Assembly (NCBI GenBank): GCA_020636375.1
Contig: JACJXZ010000010.1
Span: forward strand, 186,001 to 250,000
Length of the DNA stretch: 64,000 nt
Reading direction: 5' to 3'
Origin: Lewinellaceae bacterium
Lineage (GTDB): Bacteria > Bacteroidota > Bacteroidia > Chitinophagales > Saprospiraceae
Positions within the stretch are counted from its first letter, which is position 1. Each line of letters begins with the position of its first letter. Below are positions 57,926 through 64,000 of this stretch, one piece after another. The notes beneath the pieces were generated by a model. It had not been told where the DNA came from. It did no database searches and saw only the letters and a program-made list of their open reading frames with translations. The translations under genes and the position numbers were made by a program.

Positions 57926-59308
57926 TTAGTATTTGGTACTTAACCGCTGTATAAATCCGAATTTCAAGGCAACGCTGCCCGGATAATCTAATATGTGGTT
58001 CCTGTTTTTGATCTTAATTGATCCCAATTGATTTTTATATTCAAACTCTCCAAACAAATAGAACCGCCTATTAATTCTGATCCGAAAGTTGCATCCACCA
58101 ATGAAATTAGGGTTGATGGAAATCCCTTCCCTTGGGGCGTCGAAGCCAGAAGAAAAGAACCAGGTCCCATGAGCCAGGCCGACAAATAACCTTGCCGTAA
58201 TCAGTCTTTTTTTTCTTTCTTTGTCGACATTTTCACCCGGGAATTCAAACCCGATGTGAAACGCCGGTTCGATGTTTATAATTGATTCATCATCAGAATT
58301 ATTATTATAACTGAGGTACCTGACGGAATAAGCTGTAATCAACTTTGGGGCTATTCTATAATTGAACCCTATTTCCAAGCCGCTCATATAATTATAATCG
58401 TAGCCCTCCAGTCCCCTGTATGAAAGGGCGAAGAGTTCCCATGGGCTATAGTAATGATCGTAGTACTGATCCATTAGCATCCGGATAGAGTCCGGGCGGA
58501 GTGGGTCGTAATAGTTCCTGTTTTTTAGGAGGTTCAGCCCCTTGGCCACTTTATATTTGCCCAGAGAAAGGCTGTCGCTGAATAAGATTTCCATTTCGGC
58601 AAGGTCGAGGTACAGAGCAGCTCGTTGCCTCTTTCTTCCGGTATTTTCGAGAAGGAGCCGCTCCAGGCTGTCCATTACCAGGATCATTTTCTCTACTGCT
58701 CGCACAGCTTGTTCTTCCGGAGCTACCTCCCTGGCCTCCCTAAAAGATTTGAAACTTTCCAAGTAGTCGCCGTTCTGCAAGGCGAATTCTCCTTCCTGTA
58801 AATATTTTCTGAAGATAGCTCCTGTATTTTGCTGCTTCTGTTCTTCTCGTTCTTGTAACTGGCTTTCGGCTATATTTTTATTACACTCCTCTATCCTCTC
58901 CTGAAGGGCTTTCAGTTCTGTGTCATAATCAATGCCTCCCCACTGCCTGATCGTATCTATCCCCATAGCATAAAACTGCTTAGCTAAGCTATATTCCTTA
59001 CTGTTTTGTAGGGCAGCTCCTTCCTGAAGATATTGGTTAATGTACTGCTTTCTTCGGGATCGTTGTTCCAGGTATTGCTCCATTTCTTCTACCTTCTGCA
59101 TCCAATATTTCAGGGTATCTGAGTCCTCCATGATACAACCCTGGGCTGCCCGGAAAAGCGCCCGGGCGGAATCGGGCTGTTCACGTTGTTGCAGGCTGAT
59201 GATACCTTCCTCCAGAAAAAGGAAAAAGCATTCTTCTTCCTGGCCGGCCAGGGTGAAGGGTAGCAGGAAAAAGAAAAAAATATAGGCTCCAATAATTTTC
59301 ACCTTCAT
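57926..59308 (-). CDS. Secreted helical-repeat/beta-barrel protein of the CHAT operon (2)
   Basis: The start at 59308 (MKVKIIGAYIFFFFLLPFTLAGQ) gives a signal peptide and 460 aa; the frame is open to 59356. The layout matches the following gene. A helical TPR-like half comes first (FFLFLEEGIISLQQREQPDSARALFRAAQGC; LQEGEFALQNGDYLESFKSFREAREV). A beta-rich barrel-like C-terminal half follows (YMSGLEIGFNYRIAPKLITAYSVRYLSY; FYLFGEFEYKNQLG) and ends SVALKFGFIQRLSTKY. It lies 54 bp downstream of the nSTAND gene. It is presumably placed in the outer membrane with the helical part in the periplasm. Sequence identity to its neighbour is low to the eye; the shared layout is the main link. Confidence 0.75.
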   Translation of the reverse strand: MKVKIIGAYIFFFFLLPFTLAGQEEECFFLFLEEGIISLQQREQPDSARALFRAAQGCIMEDSDTLKYWMQKVEEMEQYLEQRSRRKQYINQYLQEGAALQNSKEYSLAKQFYAMGIDTIRQWGGIDYDTELKALQERIEECNKNIAESQLQEREEQKQQNTGAIFRKYLQEGEFALQNGDYLESFKSFREAREVAPEEQAVRAVEKMILVMDSLERLLLENTGRKRQRAALYLDLAEMEILFSDSLSLGKYKVAKGLNLLKNRNYYDPLRPDSIRMLMDQYYDHYYSPWELFALSYRGLEGYDYNYMSGLEIGFNYRIAPKLITAYSVRYLSYNNNSDDESIINIEPAFHIGFEFPGENVDKERKKRLITARLFVGLAHGTWFFSSGFDAPREGISINPNFIGGCNFRIRINRRFYLFGEFEYKNQLGSIKIKNRNHILDYPGSVALKFGFIQRLSTKY

Positions 59309-59362
59309 GGGTTCAGTAGTTTTCCGGCAGTCAATAATTCGTTTCCCAAGACTCAAAGCGGT

Positions 59363-61420
59363 TCAATCTAAAGAGGAGCATTTTCTCATCAGTTCATCTA
59401 TCTTTCTCTGAATCGATTTCTCACCTGGCCGTATCCGCGCCGCAATAAGGTACCGTTTGAGCGCAATGTCACAGGATGCAGCTACATCTCTGGAATCAGA
59501 AATGGCTCCGGCAATATAATCACCTGACTTTTTGTACTTGTCAAATAACTGGTCCAGCTTGGGTTCTATCAATTGCAGCTCGTTTCGAGCCTGCTCATTA
59601 TCAAACCCCAGGCGAAGAGCCTTTCGGTATTCTTCCCGGGCATAGATCAAAAAGGTATCTGCCCGTGCGGCGTAGTTGTCTCCTTCCTGAATATACCGGC
59701 CGAACGACTCCTTCAATCCAACACTTTCCCGGGCGATTGCTTTCAGGCTGTCCGCCTCAACCCCATTTGGCCGGATGGCAAGGGCCTTGTCGAACTCGGT
59801 GATCGCCCTTTCAAAATCACCATTGTCTATGAAGCGCTTTCCCTTTTCCAGAATCCTGCTGTATTGCTCATTGTTTGTTTCCTGCTGCGCTCTTTCCTTT
59901 TCTTCTTTTTCTTTTTGAAATTGCTCAAGGAGTTTTTTTGCTTTTTCAGCTTCGTTTCGGGCCTGCTGCTGGGTTATTTCCAATGCCGTTGCCTTTTTAT
60001 TCAGGTTGCCAGCCAGCATGGCCAGGGAGGCAACGATAACCAGGACTATACTCCAGATGGCGAAGCGGCGCCGGTTGTTGTAGCGAATACTCTTTCGGAT
60101 GAAACTCCATTCTTCCTCCGTCAACCGCTTTTCTTCCCTCAGCTTGGCCTGATAGTTCCTGACCAGCGCCAGCTCATTATTGCTGAGCAAAGTTCTGGCA
60201 GTGGGGTAGGATTGCAGCCGGTCCTGCGCAAGTTTGGACACTTGCAATAATGCTAGTTCTTCCTCGCTGCGCTGTTCGTTAAACTGCTGGGCCAGAGTAT
60301 CATGAGCAGGCTCGTAAAATCCGTTGACATAGCGAACCAACCTCCTTTCCTGCAACTTTTTCAGAATAAAGCCTGCGCTATCTTCTTCCTCCGGGCCTGC
60401 TATTATTTCATGCCTCGCCAATGGGCGTTTGGTCCCCTTCAGAGTAACCAGCCTCCCGAATACTTTCCTGACAGCAGACTCCGGGACTTTTGGAAACTGT
60501 GATCTTACCAACTGCTCAATTTCCCGGGTTTGGCTTTGTAAAAACTCCGCCAGGACATTATCGATATCGTCAAATCGTTCAATAAGAGCATGGGCAAATA
60601 CTACCTTTCCGGAGGACGGGCTGGTTGTTTCCCTGTATAACTTATCCATAAAAACCTGTAGGTGCGGCAAGTCTACCAACCCCTCTCCTTTGCTGATCAC
60701 GTCGACGATGGCGCCATCCACATTTTCTCCTGCCAGGGTTATTCCAAACTTTTGAGTGGTTTTCCGAACTACTTCCCGAGCCTTCGCCTGGCTCATGGGC
60801 TCCACCCGCATTCGTTTTTCAAAAAGGCTGGGTACTATTTTTTCGAAATCATACAAACGGGCGATCACTTCTTCACGCATGATGATGATCACCCGGCAGT
60901 AAGTTTCCGTTTCTAAAATATCTGCAATCGTTTCGTAAAACTGAGCCTGCTCGGCTTCCTTCCCCAGGATAAAAAGCTCCTCAAACTGATCAAAGATCAG
61001 GTAAACCGGGCGAAAGAAATACTCGTACACCCGGCGCAGAGCCCGCACGGGTTCCTTTGTCGGATTTTCCCGGGCCCGACCTGCTCTCCTCGTTTGCCCC
61101 CGCCTTTTTATCCGCCCCTCGAGCCCGCTGCTCCCTGGCTCCTCTGTTTTGTAATTCCGTAGGGTTCGAAGCAGCGATTGATTGATATTTTCATGGCGCC
61201 GGATGTAGATGTTAAACCAGTCGGAAATGGCAAAACGGTTAGCCAGCCCGCACTCCACCAGGCTGGTCTTGCCAGTGCCAGACTGCCCGTAGACCAAAGT
61301 CAAGTTGGTTTGGAACACCAACTGATAAAGCTGCTCTACCTCTTCCTCTCTTCCAAAAAAGATATCCTTATCTTCTTTGGTGTATGCATTTAAAAATTTG
61401 AATGGCGAACTAACAGGCAT
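59363..61420 (-). CDS. Membrane nSTAND1-type NTPase with TPR C-terminus
   Basis: The 685-aa product begins SPFKFLNAYTKEDKDIFFGREEEV, the start of the novel STAND NTPase family found beside CHAT and caspase-like effectors. Walker A is GQSGTGKT at 45-52 and Walker B is VYLIFDQFEELF at about 139-150. The STAND region runs to about 440, with MREEVIARLYDFEKIVP and AHDTLAQQF. A single membrane helix lies at about 454-471 (AIWSIVLVIVASLAMLAG). It is followed by a coiled coil (480-515) and TPR-like helices (about 520-680; AITEFDKALAIRPNG). With the NTPase in the cytosol, the C-terminal part would be periplasmic. It lies 56 bp after the CHAT gene. Confidence 0.88.
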   Translation of the reverse strand: MPVSSPFKFLNAYTKEDKDIFFGREEEVEQLYQLVFQTNLTLVYGQSGTGKTSLVECGLANRFAISDWFNIYIRRHENINQSLLRTLRNYKTEEPGSSGLEGRIKRRGQTRRAGRARENPTKEPVRALRRVYEYFFRPVYLIFDQFEELFILGKEAEQAQFYETIADILETETYCRVIIIMREEVIARLYDFEKIVPSLFEKRMRVEPMSQAKAREVVRKTTQKFGITLAGENVDGAIVDVISKGEGLVDLPHLQVFMDKLYRETTSPSSGKVVFAHALIERFDDIDNVLAEFLQSQTREIEQLVRSQFPKVPESAVRKVFGRLVTLKGTKRPLARHEIIAGPEEEDSAGFILKKLQERRLVRYVNGFYEPAHDTLAQQFNEQRSEEELALLQVSKLAQDRLQSYPTARTLLSNNELALVRNYQAKLREEKRLTEEEWSFIRKSIRYNNRRRFAIWSIVLVIVASLAMLAGNLNKKATALEITQQQARNEAEKAKKLLEQFQKEKEEKERAQQETNNEQYSRILEKGKRFIDNGDFERAITEFDKALAIRPNGVEADSLKAIARESVGLKESFGRYIQEGDNYAARADTFLIYAREEYRKALRLGFDNEQARNELQLIEPKLDQLFDKYKKSGDYIAGAISDSRDVAASCDIALKRYLIAARIRPGEKSIQRKIDELMRKCSSLD

Positions 61421-61476
61421 TCTTGGTAGTCATTTCCCGAAGCCAGAACTTCAATTGATAATTTTCGAGTAAGCTC

Positions 61477-63315
61477 TCAATAGCGTTTACGCGGAAAACG
61501 GCGCCTGGTTTCATTTGCCGGCACAGCAGTCGCCTGGTATTCAAGTCCAAGGAACTGTGCCTTGAAACGATCCAGTTGGTCCTTGATTTCCGGATGCTGC
61601 TGCCGGTTTACGGTGATCGGAGCTTCTTTGGCGTTATTTAAAAACTGAAAAAAGTAATTGTCTTTTTCGCTATAGGCATACAGGTAAAGCTTGGTGTTGT
61701 AATCGTTTTTAAGGGCATTTTCGTCAATAATAAAGGGAGAAAGGTTGAGGTAGTCCAAAACCTGCTCGCCTTTGGTCTTCAGAAAAAGTACGCACTTACT
61801 GTCCGTAAAGTTTTCAAATATCTGGCCTACTTCCGAAGGCCCGCCGGTGCTGGCGACCGTTAATGCCCGGTTGAGTAAAATCTGATTATGCCGATAGCGG
61901 GGTTTTTCATGCCTTCTTTTGATCAGTTCGATATTTTTTATAGTCGCCAGTTTGTATTTAACCAGGAAAGCAAGTTCCCGCAGCAATATGCCGAGTTGTT
62001 CTTCTCCTTGTTTGCAGCGTGTTTCTACGTCCTGGTTATCATCAAGTTTGCCGGAAAGAATGGCACCATGTGTTTCTTTAAGAAAATATATAGCCTTGTT
62101 AAGATCCGCCTGGTGAGGCCCATCCTGAGACAGAAGCTTGAACTCATCTATGAAATAAGGAATGTTCTGCTGGTCAAAAAATCCGGAAATAGCCCTGACC
62201 AACCGGCTGTAGTCAAACACATAGGCCTGCCCGTCCCGCTTGGCGAAAAAGCTGTTAAGGTCCACAATGAAACCATCCTCCAGGGCCATGCCAGGCTGGC
62301 TATGCTTGATGTCCCACAATTGGGAGAGCATCGTAAAGCACAGGAACTGCATGGTTGTCTGATAGGTCTGGGTAATTTGTCGCAGGCGGGCCAGCGTGAA
62401 GCCTTGCATTGCATCCGGCTGGCGGGAGTCATCGGCTCGTATGAAGAGTTTCCGTAGTTGCTCTCCGATGGGTGTAGGAAAAGAATCCACAATCTCTCTT
62501 TTTATCGCAGGAATGTTGATCGGTTCCTTACGCAATTCATAATCGAGGTCCGGATTATTGTCAGCTACCGCATCGCAGACTATCTCTATCAGGAGGTCAT
62601 TGACGTCGGGCTTTTCCACATAGCTAAACCTGTTCTTAATGACCAAAGGCTGAACCGGCCGATGCGGGAACGACCATCCCAATATTTCCTCATTTCCCTC
62701 TTGGGTATAAAGCCCCCAGCACAACTTCCCGTTATTGCCGACATGGTCGAAATTTATGCCCCGGTAAATTTTTAGCGGTTCAGCGTTGCGGTATTTGGCA
62801 GCAATGAAACTTGATGCGATATCAAAAGCACTTCCGACAGAGGCATTGCCGGAAAGCGCGTTATAAAACTGCTCCGAAAATTCCACCGCCATTTTGTCCT
62901 GGACGGGTACGGAAGTGGCGATGACTGACTTCACGCCATTTTCCAGGAGGGTTGCCACCTGCCCCTGCGTAGCACAACCGTTGAGAAACACAAGCCGAAG
63001 TTCTTCCTCTTTACCAAGCAGGGCAGCTAAACCGGCAGCGCCGGCAGAACGACCACTGCCGTCAGGGGTTTCCAACTCCAGTGTTCGTCCACTGGCGTGC
63101 CCGCCATAGTGAAAAATCACCACCCGGTTACGATATCTGTTGAAATATTCGAAAATATCCTCAAGGGTAGCGCTTGCTTCGGTAATCACTTTCACTACCC
63201 CGGCCTCATCTTTATCGTGTAGGATGCGCGTAAGGCTTTTGCGTTCCCGGTTGACTAATGGCAAATAATCATCCCGGTTATTTGAAAAGGCCAGGTATAC
63301 GACTGGGGTCTGCAT
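61477..63315 (-). CDS. CHAT-domain caspase-like protease
   Basis: The 612-aa product has an N-terminal CHAT peptidase domain (about residues 1-165): VVYLAFSNN, the catalytic histidine in FHYGGHASG at position 73 and the catalytic cysteine in LVFLNGCATQGQV at position 114, followed by VIATSVPVQD. Both residues of the dyad are present, so the protease should be active. The remaining 440 residues contain a helical region of unknown family (LIEIVCDAVADNNPDLDYEL; IPAIKREIVDSFPTPIGEQLRKLF) with no membrane segment. STAND NTPases commonly control such effectors, and the next gene encodes one. It is the first gene of the operon. GC content here is visibly lower than in the flanking genes. Confidence 0.9.
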   Translation of the reverse strand: MQTPVVYLAFSNNRDDYLPLVNRERKSLTRILHDKDEAGVVKVITEASATLEDIFEYFNRYRNRVVIFHYGGHASGRTLELETPDGSGRSAGAAGLAALLGKEEELRLVFLNGCATQGQVATLLENGVKSVIATSVPVQDKMAVEFSEQFYNALSGNASVGSAFDIASSFIAAKYRNAEPLKIYRGINFDHVGNNGKLCWGLYTQEGNEEILGWSFPHRPVQPLVIKNRFSYVEKPDVNDLLIEIVCDAVADNNPDLDYELRKEPINIPAIKREIVDSFPTPIGEQLRKLFIRADDSRQPDAMQGFTLARLRQITQTYQTTMQFLCFTMLSQLWDIKHSQPGMALEDGFIVDLNSFFAKRDGQAYVFDYSRLVRAISGFFDQQNIPYFIDEFKLLSQDGPHQADLNKAIYFLKETHGAILSGKLDDNQDVETRCKQGEEQLGILLRELAFLVKYKLATIKNIELIKRRHEKPRYRHNQILLNRALTVASTGGPSEVGQIFENFTDSKCVLFLKTKGEQVLDYLNLSPFIIDENALKNDYNTKLYLYAYSEKDNYFFQFLNNAKEAPITVNRQQHPEIKDQLDRFKAQFLGLEYQATAVPANETRRRFPRKRY

Positions 63316-63365
63316 TAAAAAATTCTTTACAAGATCTGATTAATAAATGAATACCTTACTCCCCT

Positions 63366-63551
63366 TTATTCCTGCTTGCCCAGCCTACTGGGCATTTTTT
63401 TGGATACAGCGTTCAGCGGGGAAACACATAGCTGCACAAGCAATTGGTTATCAATAAAAATAACTCCCTGCTGCTCTGTGTTGCTCTCTATGCTCCCCGT
63501 GTCCAAACCCATGGTGTCAAGTAGTATGCTACTTGCCACCATGGGCGACAT
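63366..63551 (-). CDS. Candidate small protein upstream of CHAT (61 aa)
   Basis: A 61-codon frame (MSPMVASSILLDTMGLDTG ... NQLLVQLC) ends 50 bp before the CHAT start on the same strand. The frame is open upstream to a TTG at 63575. The composition is balanced and protein-like, and the position suits an operon leader or accessory. There is no recognisable motif, no clear ribosome-binding site and no paralogue in the window, so it may be chance. Confidence 0.3.
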   Translation of the reverse strand: MSPMVASSILLDTMGLDTGSIESNTEQQGVIFIDNQLLVQLCVSPLNAVSKKMPSRLGKQE

Positions 63552-63956
63552 AGCCGCCTGTTGGGCGAAAATCAATCAAACGAATGCAGGGATGGCCCAA
63601 ATCATGCCAGAACATATCCTGGGCTTCCGACAATCTATAAAAAGGCTGACATTTGGACTGTATAAGGCTGGATTGTATCAACCAAGCAGGAAATGGATGA
63701 AACAGGAGGTTCCAGAATGCCTGGAAGGCTGTAAAAATACGGGAAAATCACGGGGAATCAAATTTTTCATCTTTTTTTCTGTACAAAGCGCAATGTAGAT
63801 TCCACCAGCGGCCGCCCCTGACTCACCGGCGTCGAATTTATTTTTCAAATGTTCCTTAATCCCGGTTTGGCAATACAGCCAACAAGCCATCGGCCTGAAA
63901 TGCCCTATTTTTAGGAAAACCTTAAAACTACATCAATCGCGAAAATCACAGGCCGC
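63552..63956. other. Gene-free stretch right of the CHAT operon
   Basis: About 405 bp with no credible gene in either direction; frames at 63376-63798 and 63678-63890 look random. It is relatively AT-rich and should contain the CHAT operon promoter and that of the gene starting at 63957. I saw no hairpin of note. Confidence 0.4.
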
Positions 63957-64000
63957 ATGAAAGAGCAGGGAAATGGCTGGATTCAGCTAACCGACGACTC
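63957..64000 (+). CDS. Start of a gene cut by the window edge
   Basis: An ATG at 63957 opens a frame that reads MKEQGNGWIQLTDD and runs off the right edge. The upstream region is AT-rich and gene-free, which fits a gene start. With 14 full codons nothing more can be said. Confidence 0.35.
   Translation, partial: MKEQGNGWIQLTDD

Noticed and set aside
63376..63798. 140-codon plus-strand frame right of the CHAT gene
   Set aside because: Composition is random-like, with poly-S stretches mirroring the opposite strand, and there is no motif.
1..64000. tRNA, rRNA or riboswitch genes
   Set aside because: No cloverleaf-like arms with a conserved T-loop, rRNA core sequence or known riboswitch core was recognised by eye; a covariance-model scan could still find small RNAs.

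Overview
The window looks like chromosomal DNA of a Bacteroidota bacterium, most likely of the Saprospirales/Lewinella-Haliscomenobacter type. The signs are type IX secretion (T9SS) sorting domains of type A and type B, SprB repeats, a SusC/SusD pair, DUF5686 and Omp28-like envelope proteins, an RRM RNA-binding protein, CHAT/nSTAND proteins, and starts that mostly lack a Shine-Dalgarno sequence. Most of the window is GC-rich; the CHAT operon near the right end (about 56.5-63.3 kb) is visibly poorer in GC. No tRNA, rRNA, CRISPR array, transposase or reverse transcriptase was seen.

Layout. 0-5 kb: envelope proteins (a TlpA-like fragment, a DUF6029 barrel, an Omp28-like lipoprotein), then a nucleoside phosphorylase-like gene coupled to a small-molecule kinase. 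5-7.4 kb: a PaaE-like flavin/2Fe-2S reductase divergent from an AlkB-type monooxygenase, a likely electron-transfer pair. 7.4-20.5 kb: an unknown 482-aa protein, two large T9SS cargo proteins, rsmI, pssA, a beta-propeller phytase, two tandem rpsU genes, an RRM protein, a head-GIN protein and an SRPBCC protein. 20.7-26.3 kb: a three-gene conflict-type module made of an iSTAND-like protein, a MoxR AAA+ ATPase and a membrane protein with a vWA-like domain and a C-terminal FGE-sulfatase (C-type-lectin) domain. The 3' end of the last gene looks like a variable region of a diversity-generating retroelement (DGR). 27.3-36.3 kb: SusD, SusC and two uncharacterised envelope proteins. 36.9-47.8 kb: a VOC protein, lgt, mtaB, a 1156-aa peptidase-MA/propeller/barrel protein, an MBL hydrolase, T9SS cargo and rnhB. 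48.3-56.3 kb: DUF5686, DUF1963, an MMPL/RND transporter and a molybdopterin oxidoreductase. 56.5-63.3 kb: a four-gene operon of CHAT protease, membrane nSTAND ATPase and two secreted helical/beta-barrel proteins.

The intergenic space is unusual. Many gaps hold long, often nested inverted repeats, several of which begin at or next to a stop codon. There are also short-unit tandem arrays and a MITE-like family with TACTACYGTACA-type ends. The two systems most worth attention are the MoxR/vWA/FGE module with its DGR-like 3' end and the CHAT-nSTAND-envelope-protein operon.
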